A stretch of 64,000 nt of DNA, taken from the NCBI GenBank assembly GCA_046328505.1, contig JAXLWL010000003.1, positions 1,116,001 through 1,180,000 of the forward strand. Direction: 5' to 3'. This document shows positions 8,898 to 20,849 of the stretch, in pieces (within the stretch, counting starts at the first letter, position 1; each line of letters begins with the position of its first letter). The notes under the pieces were generated by a model. That model searched no databases. It saw nothing but the letters and a program-made list of their open reading frames with translations, and was not told the origin of the DNA. Position numbers and translations under genes: made by a program. Source of the stretch: JBDHWG01 sp046328505. Its GTDB lineage: Bacteria; Chloroflexota; Anaerolineae; Epilineales; JAHCIE01.

Positions 8898-9548
8898 TTA
8901 TTGCTTCGCGCTGCCGTTGGATCGATGATGCGCGTGGGTGATGCGGTGTGGGGCGTGGCGGTGGTGCGAGAAGCCTTCTTCATCAGGTCGACCCAGGGCG
9001 ACGAGCGCGGCCATCTCCACATAGGGCGGCAGATTGAGCAACTCCTTGACCTTGTCAGGCATAAACCCGAGCATCGGCGACGTGCCGTACCCAATGCCGT
9101 GGGCGGCGAGCAGGAGGAAACCGAGCGCGATGTTGGCCTGGGCATTGGCCCAGGACGCGCGCTGTTCAATCGTCATCTTGCCAAACCTCTGGCGCATAGT
9201 CTCGGCGCGCTCTTTGATCGCCTCCTCGCCCATGCCCGGGTGAACCGTCTCTTCGGCGTGAGCGAGCACGTCCTCCATATCGCTATAGAGCGCGATGACG
9301 ACGGGCGCGTTCGTGATTTGCTGCTGGTCAAAGGCGACGGCGCGCAGCTTCTCCTGAAGCTCTTTGTCCTGGATGATGACGAAGCGCCAGGGTTGGACGT
9401 TGGCGGAGCTTGGCGCGAGGCTCGTGAGGCGGAGGATGGTGTGCAGGTCATCCTGATCCATCGGCTCCTGCACGAACTTGCGGATGCTGCGGCGGGTCTC
9501 GATGGTCTCGACGATGTTGAGAGGATAGCGACTTGACTTGTGGGACAT
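8898..9548 (-). CDS. Nitroreductase-family FMN oxidoreductase
   Basis: A 216-residue protein of the NfsB/FRase-like nitroreductase fold. The FMN-binding signature RRSIRKF lies near residue 20, followed by LAPSSANVQPWRFVII, and AAHGIGYGTSPMLGF comes near the C terminus. These dimeric flavoenzymes reduce nitro groups, quinones or other acceptors with NAD(P)H; the physiological substrate is unknown. The tail is unusually His-rich (HHRHAPHRITHAHHRS). I took the ATG at 9548; one at 9584 is also possible. The gene is divergent from the aminotransferase at 9747 and ends at the terminator at 8842-8877. Confidence 0.88.
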   Translation of the reverse strand: MSHKSSRYPLNIVETIETRRSIRKFVQEPMDQDDLHTILRLTSLAPSSANVQPWRFVIIQDKELQEKLRAVAFDQQQITNAPVVIALYSDMEDVLAHAEETVHPGMGEEAIKERAETMRQRFGKMTIEQRASWANAQANIALGFLLLAAHGIGYGTSPMLGFMPDKVKELLNLPPYVEMAALVALGRPDEEGFSHHRHAPHRITHAHHRSNGSAKQ

Positions 9549-9746
9549 GGGTGCAGGCTCTCCGTAAATGAGAGGCCCTGGCATATGCGCAGGGCCTCAC
9601 GGCAATGTGGGGTGGACCGGGCTGATATAGAAATAGTATAGATAATAGTGACCCGTGCCACACATTTCCTTTCGTGTTTCAATCAGTGACGGGTTTGTGT
9701 ACAATTAGCGCACACAACAAGCTCGCGCTCAACGGGGAGGTAGACC

Positions 9747-11201
9747 ATGGTACCAGGCACAACGGTCGGCGCGGATGCGGCGCTAGACACTGCTTATCGA
9801 GACTTCTGCCGCCGCTACCCAGCGTTCGAAGCCACGCGCGCGCTGGACGACATGCGCGCTACCGACTACCGCCGCCTCGACGACCTGGGCCAGGTCTACC
9901 TCGACTACACGGGCGGCGGCTTGTACGCCGACTCGCAGGTGCGGCGGCACATGGAGCTGCTGACCGGCGGCGTCTTCGGCAACCCCCACTCCTCGAACCC
10001 CACATCGATCGCCTCGACACGCCTCGACGAGCACGCGCGACACTACGTCCTGGAGTACTTCAACGCCTCGCCGGACGAGTACGTCGTCATCTTCACGATG
10101 AACGCCAGCGGCGCCTTGAAGCTCGTCGGCGAGTCGTACCCATTCGAGCCGGGCGGGCGCTATGCCCTGACGTTCGACAATCACAACTCGGTCAACGGCA
10201 TCCGCGAGTTCGCCCGCGCCAAGGGCGCTTCGGTCACGTACATCCCCATCGTGCCGCCGGACCTGCGCACGGATGAGGCGACGCTGTTCGCGGAACTAGA
10301 ACACAACGACCCCGCGAAGAACAATCTCTTCGCCTACCCGGCGCAATCCAACTTCTCCGGCGTCCAGCACCCGCTGGAGTGGATCGCGGCGGCGCAGGAA
10401 CGCGGCTGGGACGTGCTGCTCGACGCGGCGGCCTTCGCGCCGAGCAACCGCCTCGACCTGGGGATGTGGAAGCCCGACTTCATCCCCCTCTCTTTCTATA
10501 AGATTTTCGGGTACCCAACCGGCATTGGGGCGCTGATTGTGCGGAAGAAGACGCTGGCGAAGCTGCACCGACCGTGGTTCGCCGGCGGCACGATCACCCT
10601 CGCCTCAGTGCAGGGCGACGGCTACTACCTGGCCGAGGGCGAGGTGGGCTTCGAGGACGGGACGATCAACTACCTCAATATCCCCGCGGTCGAGATCGGC
10701 CTGCGCCACATCGCCTCCGTCGGCATCGATGTCATTCACGAGCGCGTGATGTGCCTGACCGGCTGGCTACTCGACGAGCTTGTCGCGCTGCGCCACGGCA
10801 ACGGACAGCCGCTCGTCCGCGTCTATGGGCCACTTGACACAAAGATGCGCGGCGGGACGGTGACGGTGAACTTCTACGACGACCAGGGGGCGCTGTACGA
10901 TTTTCGCTGGATCGAGGAGCAGGCGAACGCGGTCAACATCTCGCTGCGCACCGGCTGCTTCTGCAACCCCGGCGCCGGCGAGGTTATCAACGCCCTGTCG
11001 CCGGCGGACCTGGCGCCGTACTTCCATCAGGCCGACCGTATGACGTTCGAGCAGTTCATCGAGGCGATGGATGGGCGGGCGTCGGGAGCGGTGCGCGTCT
11101 CCGTCGGCCTCGCGACGACGTTCGGGGATGTCTATCGGTTCATGGCGTTCGCGAGGAGCCTGCTGGACCAGCCCGCGCACCCGCTGCACTGCGGCCACTG
11201 A
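9747..11201 (+). CDS. Class V PLP-dependent aminotransferase, cysteine desulfurase / MoCo-sulfurase-like
   Basis: A 484-residue protein of fold-type I. The N-terminal half has YLDYTGGGLYADSQV and FGNPHSSNPTS, as in the aminotransferase domain of molybdenum-cofactor sulfurases. The PLP lysine is in PLSFYKIFGYPTGIGALI. The segment RTGCFCNPGA near residue 405 carries the cysteines expected to take up the persulfide. This points to sulfur transfer from cysteine, although selenocysteine-lyase-like roles cannot be excluded. The C-terminal MOSC domain of eukaryotic MoCo sulfurases is absent. The start has GGGGAGG upstream. A hairpin at 11211-11244 follows the stop. Confidence 0.87.
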   Translation: MVPGTTVGADAALDTAYRDFCRRYPAFEATRALDDMRATDYRRLDDLGQVYLDYTGGGLYADSQVRRHMELLTGGVFGNPHSSNPTSIASTRLDEHARHYVLEYFNASPDEYVVIFTMNASGALKLVGESYPFEPGGRYALTFDNHNSVNGIREFARAKGASVTYIPIVPPDLRTDEATLFAELEHNDPAKNNLFAYPAQSNFSGVQHPLEWIAAAQERGWDVLLDAAAFAPSNRLDLGMWKPDFIPLSFYKIFGYPTGIGALIVRKKTLAKLHRPWFAGGTITLASVQGDGYYLAEGEVGFEDGTINYLNIPAVEIGLRHIASVGIDVIHERVMCLTGWLLDELVALRHGNGQPLVRVYGPLDTKMRGGTVTVNFYDDQGALYDFRWIEEQANAVNISLRTGCFCNPGAGEVINALSPADLAPYFHQADRMTFEQFIEAMDGRASGAVRVSVGLATTFGDVYRFMAFARSLLDQPAHPLHCGH

Positions 11202-11210
11202 ATGAGACAC

Positions 11211-11244
11211 GACAGTCTCCCGTCGCGATGAACGGGAGACTGTC
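11211..11244. terminator. Bidirectional hairpin between convergent genes
   Basis: A 13-bp perfect stem (GACAGTCTCCCGT and its complement) with an 8-nt loop sits 10 nt after the aminotransferase stop and 56 nt from the stop of the convergent 88-residue gene. It has no clear U-tract. Confidence 0.55.
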
Positions 11245-11299
11245 ATCATGCTGCTGAAGTATAGAACGAGACGGGCTACGCCAGCCGTCGTTCCGGCGG

Positions 11300-11566
11300 T
11301 CATGCCGCCGCTCTGCCGTCTTCCTCGAAGAACGTCTCGTACTCGTGTTTGTTAGCGAAGTAGCTGTAGGTCGTGTAACCGTGTCCTCGGTCCTGGTGCC
11401 GATCCCATTCGACTTCTACGTAGCCAGCGCCATGTGATCTGACCGTGCCAAGGTCGTCTCTCGGCGCAGCCTCGAAATCATCGGCTGTGACTCTGACTCT
11501 AGTGCCGACAGCAGGCATCACGTCGCCTGGACTGTAGCGTCGCTTCACCCACGACTCACGGCTCAA
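11300..11566 (-). CDS. Small conserved-looking protein of unknown function, TTG start
   Basis: An 88-residue acidic protein that I do not recognise by family. The central part (VGTRVRVTADDFEAAPRD, then TVRSHGAGYVEVEWDRH) looks like a small beta-barrel of the SH3/KOW kind. The start is a TTG at 11566, supported by AAGGAG 9 nt upstream on the minus strand; no in-frame ATG gives a fitting product. It follows the efflux ATPase gene by 46 nt on the same strand and may be co-transcribed with it. Confidence 0.6.
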   Translation of the reverse strand: MSRESWVKRRYSPGDVMPAVGTRVRVTADDFEAAPRDDLGTVRSHGAGYVEVEWDRHQDRGHGYTTYSYFANKHEYETFFEEDGRAAA

Positions 11567-11611
11567 AGTACTTCACTCCTTTCTCGCCACTACTTCCCTG
11601 TTAACTGTACG

Positions 11612-12352
11612 TCACGCCACCCGTTCCCGGCTCGTGTTCACTTCGGGGAACCTCACGTCGGGGAATGGGCGGCTGTCGCCATCGAAGACGGCCAGACCGT
11701 CGAAGACGCGGATGACGCGGTCGGCCTGCGCCGCCACCTTCGGATCGTGCGTCACGAGCACGATCGTCAGCCCTTGTTCCCGGTTTAGCGTCTTGAAGAT
11801 GTTCATCACTTCTGCCCCAGACTTCGAATCCAGGTTACCCGTCGGCTCGTCCGCCAGCAGGATCGCCGGCTCCGTCACCAGCGCCCGCGCGATCGCCACG
11901 CGCTGCATCTGGCCGCCCGATAGCTCGTTCGGCTTGTGGTCGATGCGCTGCCCCAGGCCCACGGCCTCCAACTTCTCCACCGCGCGGTCGTGGCGGCGGT
12001 CGGCGCCCGCGTAGATGAGCGGCAGCGCGACTTGCTTCCAGGCGGGCATGCGGGGCAGCAGGTTGAAGCTCTGGAAGACGAAGCCGATCTTCTGGTTGCG
12101 CACCCTGGCCAGATCGTCGTCACCCATCTCGCTCACGTCGATGCCGTCCAGCCGATAGATGCCGCCGGTCGGTTGATCCAGGCAGCCGAGGACGTTCATG
12201 AGGGTAGACTTGCCGGAGCCGCTGGGGCCCGTGATGGCGACGAACTCGCCCCGGTCGACGGCGCAGGAGACGCCCCGCAACGCGCGCACTTCCATGTCGC
12301 CCATGTGGTAGACTTTCGTCACTTCGTGAATTTCGATAACGCGGTCGTTCAT
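11612..12352 (-). CDS. ABC transporter ATP-binding protein, MacB/LolD-type
   Basis: A 246-residue ATPase with Walker A GPSGSGKST, Q-loop FVFQSFNLLPRM, signature LSGGQMQRVAIARAL and Walker B ILLADEPTGNLDSKSG. The last of these is typical of the MacB/LolD/FtsE-like group that powers export or membrane-protein extraction. It lies 77 nt downstream of an HlyD-type adaptor on the same strand, the usual order for a MacA-MacB-type exporter. The expected FtsX-like permease is not encoded next to it: the following gene is an 88-residue soluble protein. A 28-bp perfect palindrome lies between this gene and the adaptor gene. Confidence 0.9.
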   Translation of the reverse strand: MNDRVIEIHEVTKVYHMGDMEVRALRGVSCAVDRGEFVAITGPSGSGKSTLMNVLGCLDQPTGGIYRLDGIDVSEMGDDDLARVRNQKIGFVFQSFNLLPRMPAWKQVALPLIYAGADRRHDRAVEKLEAVGLGQRIDHKPNELSGGQMQRVAIARALVTEPAILLADEPTGNLDSKSGAEVMNIFKTLNREQGLTIVLVTHDPKVAAQADRVIRVFDGLAVFDGDSRPFPDVRFPEVNTSRERVA

Positions 12353-12386
12353 GTCGTCTCTCTATCCCAGGAAAATGGTGATTTCG

Positions 12387-12414
12387 GTAGAGACGCGGCA
12401 TGCCGCGTCTCTAC
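12387..12414. repeat. 28-bp perfect palindrome of the GAGACGCG family
   Basis: GTAGAGACGCGGCA is followed directly by its reverse complement. It lies between the adaptor stop and the ATPase start. Relatives with the same core are at 19539, 47241 and 56906. Confidence 0.75.
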
Positions 12415-12429
12415 GTGATGAACGTTTCC

Positions 12430-14031
12430 TTAGAAGCCGAAGCCGCCCGGGCCACGCGCACCGCCGCCGGCGGGCGCGCCGGCCGTCGTCGTGATGACGA
12501 CCTGATCGCCCTCCTGCAGGCTGCCGCTCGTGATCTCGGTGTTTGTCCCATCCGTCATGCCGGCTTCGACCGGAACCGCAATCTGCTGGCCCTCGCGCAT
12601 GATGGTGACGACCTTCTGCTTGCCCTGCGTCCGAACGGCGCGGTTCGGCACGACCAGGGCGTTGTCCTTCTCTTCCACGATGACGTTCAGGTTGGCGGTC
12701 ATGCCGGACTGAACGGACGGGTCGGGGTTGGTGAGCTTGATCGTGACCGGGTAGTTCACGACGCCCTGGGACAGCGTTCCGGCCGGGCTGATGCTGTCCA
12801 CCTTGCCCGTGGCGGTCACGTTGGGCAGGGCATCGAACGTCATCTGCACGTCCTGGCCCGCGTGTAGCCTGGCCCGGTCGAGCTCAGACACATTCGCCAC
12901 GACTTCCAGGGATGTCAGGTCCGCCAGCTGCACGGGATTGGTGGACGCGCCGATCGTCTGGCCCTGCGTTACATTGACGGCGGTAATCACACCGTCGAAC
13001 GGCGCCGTCAGGGTCGTCTGGTCGAGGGCGAGCTGCGCCTGCTGAAGCGCGACATTCGCCTGATCGACCGCGGCCTGCGCCGCCTTAACCGTGAGGTCAT
13101 CTGGCGGCGCCTTGACGGCGTCGAGCGCCGCCTGCGCCGAGGCAATGCCTGCCTTCGCACTTGCCACGTCGGCGGCCGTCGGGCCCTGGTGCAGCTTGTC
13201 CAGCGCCGCCTGCGCCTGCGCGAGCTGCTGCTCGGCCACAGTGACATCGTTCGGGTCCGCGCCGGCTAGGAGCTTGTCCAGGTTATTCTGCGCGATCTGA
13301 ACGTTGGCTTCCTGCTGGTTTACCTGCGACCGAGCCGATTGGCACGCCGTGCTATCGTCGGGGTGCTTCGCGGCCCCGCACGTCGCATCGCGGTTCGCCT
13401 GCGCCCCCCAGAGGGTGTTCTTCGCCTGCTCTAGTGACTGCTTTCCATTCGCGATATCGGTATCGGTCGGCCCGGCCTTGACCTTGTCCAGGTTCGCCTG
13501 GGCCGAAGCCACCTGCGCTTGAGCCGCGGCGATATCGGCCGGCGTTGTGGTGCTGTATAGCTGGTTCAGGTTCGCGGTCGCCTGGTCCACCTTGGCCTGG
13601 GCCTGGGTGATGTCGGTGTCCTTCGCAGCCTCCTGGGCCTGCTGGAGCTTGAGCTGCGCCGCCTGGAGGTCGGACTTGGCCGAGTCGACGGCCAGCTTGG
13701 CGTTCGTGTTATCGAGCTGGACCAGCGGCTGGCCCTTTTTCACCGTGTCGCCCTGGTTGACCTTGACATCGGTCACCGTGCCACCCGTCTGGAAGTTCAG
13801 GTTCACCTGGCTGACCGGCTGGAGGTTGCCCGCCGCGTTCACCGTGGCGACCAGATTGGTGCGCGCCACCGCGGTCGTCGGCACACTCGCCGTGGCAGCC
13901 TGGCGCGCGGTGAACTGCCTATATGCGAAGAAGCCCAGTACCGCGGCCGCAAGCACGACCAGCGCCATTGCCAGCCAGCGACGGCTTGTTTTCTTGCGCC
14001 GACCGGAGGTCGGCAGGGTTGTCGTTGCCAT
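12430..14031 (-). CDS. HlyD/MacA-type periplasmic (membrane-fusion) adaptor
   Basis: A 533-residue protein with one N-terminal membrane anchor (WLAMALVVLAAAVLGFFAY, about 17-35). A lipoyl-type half-motif follows (GGTVTDVKVNQGDTVKKGQ), then a very long Ala/Gln-rich alpha-helical hairpin (about 110-330), and beta-barrel segments (FDGVITAVNVTQGQ, ATGKVDSISPAGTL). It ends in a Gly-rich tail. Such adaptors link an inner-membrane pump to an exit path. The hairpin is longer than in typical MacA proteins. The ATG at 14031 has GAGGGAG upstream. Two Cys in the hairpin (CGAAKHPDDSTACQ) could form a disulfide. The ATPase gene follows; a permease is missing. Confidence 0.87.
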   Translation of the reverse strand: MATTTLPTSGRRKKTSRRWLAMALVVLAAAVLGFFAYRQFTARQAATASVPTTAVARTNLVATVNAAGNLQPVSQVNLNFQTGGTVTDVKVNQGDTVKKGQPLVQLDNTNAKLAVDSAKSDLQAAQLKLQQAQEAAKDTDITQAQAKVDQATANLNQLYSTTTPADIAAAQAQVASAQANLDKVKAGPTDTDIANGKQSLEQAKNTLWGAQANRDATCGAAKHPDDSTACQSARSQVNQQEANVQIAQNNLDKLLAGADPNDVTVAEQQLAQAQAALDKLHQGPTAADVASAKAGIASAQAALDAVKAPPDDLTVKAAQAAVDQANVALQQAQLALDQTTLTAPFDGVITAVNVTQGQTIGASTNPVQLADLTSLEVVANVSELDRARLHAGQDVQMTFDALPNVTATGKVDSISPAGTLSQGVVNYPVTIKLTNPDPSVQSGMTANLNVIVEEKDNALVVPNRAVRTQGKQKVVTIMREGQQIAVPVEAGMTDGTNTEITSGSLQEGDQVVITTTAGAPAGGGARGPGGFGF

Positions 14032-14239
14032 CACTAACTCCCTCTTGTCAGACGCGTGCAGAAATAAAACGGACACTGCTTCAAGCTAGATCATCCGCCA
14101 AATGTTCCAAGTCGGTCCTGCTTATGAACACGATGGGTAGTGGCGTCTAGTTTCGGGAAAGTAATGAGAGAAAGGTTAGAGTTCGCGCCGCTAGCTCAGG
14201 GGATGGTCATTCCGGGGGTGGGCATATGTCGAACATGGG

Positions 14240-14266
14240 AGCGCCGGCGTTGGTGACGCCGGCGCT
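14240..14266. terminator. Hairpin beyond the HEPN gene
   Basis: A perfect 11-bp stem (AGCGCCGGCGT and complement) with a 5-nt loop lies 40 nt past the HEPN stop on the minus strand. No U-tract follows, so its role as a terminator is uncertain. Confidence 0.35.
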
Positions 14267-14529
14267 GCTGGAGTTATTGAACGGACTGTGAACCACGAAG
14301 ACGAGCTAGAATAGTCCCGTCACGTCGAGTCCGTGCTGTGCCAGGTCGCGGATTACTGAGTCCCAGACTGCACGCGCCTGATAGGCGGCTTGTTGTGCGT
14401 CCGCCTGCGTTGCTTCTCCCCAATCGCCAGGATAGCGTGCCTCGACCGCCCACTCGGTCAATTCGGCCAGATCAGGATGGTCGGTCTTGACTTGCCAGCC
14501 GTTGGGGATCAAGTTCCGCAGCGCGTCTA

Positions 14530-15741
14530 AACTAATCCCACGGTGAAACCCGCATGGCGGGTGTGGTATACTGCCAGCATCCTGAACGAGCGATGGAGGG
14601 CCGAGATGGACAACATCCAGGCGACATTGAAGCGCTGGCAGTTGGATGGCAAGGCGGTGCGAGACGGGATGTACCGTGCGCCGACTCCGCGCGAACGGGA
14701 ACGCTGGCACGCCATCTGGTTGCTGAGCCGCGGCTGGTCGGCCAACCAGGTCGCCGAGGCGTTGGAGCGGGATGCCCATACCATCGGCGATTGGGTGGCA
14801 GAGCTAGAGCAGCACGGCCCCAAGGGGTTGACCTTTGAGCGGACGGGCGGCTCCCCCCCGTCCTCAGTTCGGAGCAGCAAGCGGCGTTGAAGACAGCCGT
14901 CGAAGGCACGCCCGAAGCCAGTGATGTGGAGCAGGCCAATTGGAACTGGAAGGGCGTACACCAGTTTGTCAAGCGGCGTTTCGGTCGCACCCTAAGCAGC
15001 TCCAGTTGTCTGAACTACCTGCATCGGCTGGACTTCGTCCTGAAGCGCCCCAAGAAGCGCTTCCTCAAAGCCGACGAAGCGAAGCGCGCCGCCTTTGTCC
15101 AGACCTATGCTGAGGTGCGGCAGCAAGCGGAGGCCGAGGGCGCCATGATCTTCTTTGTCGATGAAGCCCACTTTCGGGCGGATGTCGAATTGCGGGCCAA
15201 GTGGGTGCCGCGCGGGAAGCCCGCCTTGGCCGACACGACGAGCCCCAAGTGGGGCGCGAAGGCGACCTACTACTCGGCGGTGTGCCTGGAGACCGGCCAG
15301 ACCGAGGTGATGAGCGTGACAGGAAACCTGACGGCCGAGACCTCGGTCGGCTTCCTCAAGAAGTTGCGGGCCAAGCACAGCCAGCCGCTGATCGTCATCT
15401 GGGACAACGGCCCGATGCATCATGGCGACGCCTTGCGCACATATCTGACGACCCCCGACCTCAAGCTGCGCTTGGTCGCGCTGCCGGGCTACAGCCCCGA
15501 CTTCAACGCCGACGAGGCGATCTGGGACTGGGTGCGCGAGGAGGTGACGGCCAACACCTGCTTCGGGACGGCGGCCAAGGTGCGCGCGAAGGTGGACGCC
15601 TTCCTGGTGGGCTTGGCGGACAAGACGGATGAGGTGAGGCAGCGTTGTCGCACGATCCTGCAATCCCGCGCCGACGCGCTGATGGCCGTTGTTTAGCTCG
15701 TGACCCACATGCCGCATGTAGTTCTCACCTTGGGATTAGTT
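14530..15741 (+). mobile_element. IS630-family insertion sequence, 1212 bp, complete
   Basis: Both ends carry AACTAATCCCA as an inverted repeat (14530-14540 and 15731-15741). The match continues imperfectly for about 40 bp (GGTGA, then CATG-rich). The dinucleotide TA flanks each end (14528-14529 and 15742-15743), the target duplication of IS630/Tc1 elements. It carries a transposase in two frames joined at a run of seven C. The ends are well matched and the flanks clean, which indicates a recent insertion. Confidence 0.92.
14606..15696 (+). CDS. IS630-family DDE transposase, two frames joined by a -1 frameshift
   Basis: The first frame (14606-14890) starts MDNIQATLKRWQLDGK after GGAGGG. It holds the HTH region (SRGWSANQVAEALERDAHTI). 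At a run of seven C (14853-14859) a -1 slip continues into the second frame as PPVLSSEQQAALKTAVEG. That frame carries the second DNA-binding part and the DDE core: FFVDEAHFRAD, VIWDNGPMHH and YSPDFNADEAIWDWV hold the three acidic residues. Without the slip the first product stops at 95 residues. The second frame has no good start of its own (only TTG at 14887), so a fused product is the likely active form. Confidence 0.85.
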
Positions 15742-15928
15742 TAGGTCGTGGCGACGCGGGAAGTCCACCTGCACGAAGACGAGGACGGCTTTCAGGGTTT
15801 TCTCAGCCGCCTGCTGGGCTAGCCAGCAAATGTGACGCGGGGCGACAAGGTTGTGCTCGACCAGTGCCACGGCCGCCACGAGGTCTTCGTGCGCATAGCG
15901 AAGCCACCGCAGAACCTCGGCTTGTCGG

Positions 15929-16267
15929 TCACCTTCGTGCATAAAGCACCCGACCCTCGCGCAGGGCTGGCCGCAGTATACTGCCGACGAGGTCGCCGCG
16001 CTGTTCGATCTCCTCGGGAGTCGTGACGATGATATCCTTGCATACGGGCAGGTCAGCGAGGGCGCGCCGAATGGCGATGGTCGTCTCGCGCCGGTCTTTC
16101 ACGTGCGGCAGAACAACCAGCAGATCAATGTCGCTGTCTGGTCTGGCCTCCCCGCGAGCCCGGGAGCCGAACAAGATAACACGCAGCGGCGCGAACTGAG
16201 CCACGATCCGGTCACGCATAATGCTTATCCAGATATCCGCTGCCGCCGTATCTTCGGACACGCTCAT
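15929..16267 (-). CDS. MNT-type minimal nucleotidyltransferase, antitoxin of the MNT/HEPN pair
   Basis: A 112-residue protein with the pol-beta nucleotidyltransferase motif GSRARGEARPDSDIDLLV (GS followed by D-x-D), as in MNT antitoxins. Some of these neutralise HEPN partners by adding AMP units to them. The ATG at 16267 follows GGAGGATCC; an ATG at 16303 has no such site. The 3' end overlaps the HEPN start by 14 nt, the usual layout for translational coupling. With the HEPN gene split by the IS element, this antitoxin now has no full-length partner here. Confidence 0.85.
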   Translation of the reverse strand: MSVSEDTAAADIWISIMRDRIVAQFAPLRVILFGSRARGEARPDSDIDLLVVLPHVKDRRETTIAIRRALADLPVCKDIIVTTPEEIEQRGDLVGSILRPALREGRVLYARR

Positions 16268-16428
16268 TGGATCCTCCGCTGCCCCTCGTCTGCGCAATGT
16301 CACTCACCTCCATTATACTCAACATAGTCCGACTCAACATCCTCGCCAGGTCAGCCTCGCGTAAGGAAGGGGCTTGCCAAACATACATAATGAAAGAGGC
16401 GCGGGGTTCGTGGATTCCGCCGCGCCGG

Positions 16429-16437
16429 TGCTATAAT
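16429..16437 (+). promoter_or_regulatory. Extended -10 promoter of secA
   Basis: TGCTATAAT lies 55 nt before the secA start. No good -35 box is seen, as expected for an extended -10 promoter. Confidence 0.65.
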
Positions 16438-16491
16438 TAGGCGTATATGCTTTGTCGTAGTCGTCTATGAGACAACAGAGGTGCCCTAGCC

Positions 16492-19512
<3,021 letters not shown>

Positions 19513-19538
19513 GGTCATCACACCCGGGAAACATAACA

Positions 19539-19565
19539 GAAGAGACGCGCCGGGCGCGTCTCTTC
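19539..19565 (+). terminator. Hairpin after secA, GAGACGCG palindrome family
   Basis: A 12-bp stem GAAGAGACGCGC with a 3-nt loop lies 27 nt after the secA stop. No U-tract follows. It shares its core with the palindromes at 12387, 47241 and 56906. Confidence 0.6.
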
Positions 19566-19632
19566 CTGGACTTTGGCCATCTTGGGAAACGAGAAGTGGG
19601 TGACAGCGGCGCTCGATCGCGCCGCTGTCGCG

Positions 19633-20849
19633 TTACGCACGGGCGGCGCCACCGAAGGCGTTGGACGGGCCTGTCAGGACCGCCTCTTGTGCTGGCCAGT
19701 TGTCGCTGGTTCGCGTCCAAACGGCGCGGAATTCGGTCGTGCCCCACAGAGCGGCGCGATAACTGCGCCATATCGTGATGAATGACCAGCGTTTGGCGCC
19801 CCCCCACCAACGAGCAGGCGTGGGAGGCCCACCCAACAACCCCCAGGCGCGATAGCCGGCCAACGCCAACACACCATAGACCCAGACGCTGCATTGAACT
19901 GAGACGACGGCAGCGCGCGGACTGAAGCACTGCTTTTCACCGACGCCGAAGCAACTCTTCATCTCCCGATGCGCTCCTTCTAGCTCCCACCGCTGCCAGA
20001 CCTACTCCAGCACCTGTTTGGCGTCCAGAGGCATCTGCCACACACCATCCTGTTGGATCGTGGAGACGAGATAGAAGCTCGGCCGACGGCGAGCACGGCG
20101 GGGTTCCTTCTTGCCCGCCTTCCAGACCGCAACCCAACCACAATCAGGAACAGGGGCGCTCCGCCGCCCGCTCCCGAACATACGGCCCTTTGACCAGATA
20201 GCGCAGTCGGAACTGTCGCCCGCGCACATCGACGGTCTCTGTCAGCCAGTTCTTGCGCTGGACCAGCCAGTCCTCGGGACGGGGCGCCGACAACCCATAC
20301 TTGCTCTTTCCGCGCCGACAGCTCACGACGAACCGCCTTTTGAGGAAAGGATGGCATGAAGCGCAGCGGAATGGCCCGCGCGTAGCCGTCTTGGATCGGC
20401 GTCAGCCACGCCCCGTGGACGAAGCGCTGCGCGCGGTGAATGCCCCGCTTGAACACCGCCGTGCGCGGCGCCCGCAGCTAGCCCGTTCCCACCATCGTGT
20501 GGCTCGTGCGTGGAATCTGCGTGCCGTCCACCCCGATCACGTACGGCTCATCCAGCGCCACGTGCGCCAACGTCTCCCGAAACAGACAGCCCGTGAGTTT
20601 GGCCTCGTCGAACCGCTCCCTGCTGAACAAGCGATACCACGCCGTCCAGTTGGCGTCGGTCAGCCCCAGGGCCAACAAGCTCTGCGTCACCGTGTGGCCC
20701 GCAAAGGCGAACACCTCCCCAAACACCAACGCCACGGCTCGGGCAAACGGTCGCTCCTGCTTGAACGCCGACCGGTGCGCCATCAGCAGCGTGATCAGCG
20801 TCTGCAGCAGCACTGGCGTCGCCGTCGCGTTTGTGCTATTCTTGCGCAT
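19633..20849 (-). pseudogene. Decayed DDE transposase (IS4/IS701-like)
   Basis: Pieces of one transposase occur in three frames on the minus strand. The N-terminal part (20849-20481) runs from MRKNSTNATATPVLLQTL through YVIGVDGTQIPRTSHTMVG, which holds the first catalytic Asp. A TAG at 20478-20480 interrupts it, then LRAPRTAVFKRGIHRAQRFVHG continues in the same frame. Frameshifts follow near 20330 and 20230. The end (WQRWELEGAHREMKSCFGVG) carries the catalytic Glu and comes directly after another TAG at 20002-20004. Both TAG codons sit where Trp (TGG) is expected. It cannot make an active enzyme. I could not define the element's ends. Confidence 0.75.

Larger units (their letters stand above)
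14306..15942 (-). pseudogene. HEPN-domain gene (toxin of an MNT/HEPN pair) split by an IS630-family element
   Basis: The 5' part (15942-15744) encodes MHEGDRQAEVLRWLRYAHED... to FPRRHD, and the 3' part (14527-14306) encodes DALRNLIPNGWQV to the TAG stop. The IS630 element at 14530-15741 lies between them, flanked by TA. Removing the element with one TA joins the parts in frame as HDLDALRNL, giving a 140-residue HEPN protein. HEPN proteins paired with a minimal nucleotidyltransferase are usually RNase toxins or effectors. The start overlaps the end of the MNT gene by 14 nt. As it stands, the product is cut after about 67 residues. Confidence 0.85.

Noticed and set aside
14188..14215. tRNA-like start GCGCCGCTAGCTCAGGGGA
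   Set aside because: It resembles an acceptor and D-arm beginning, but no D-stem partner, anticodon arm or T-arm (GGTTCGA) follows.
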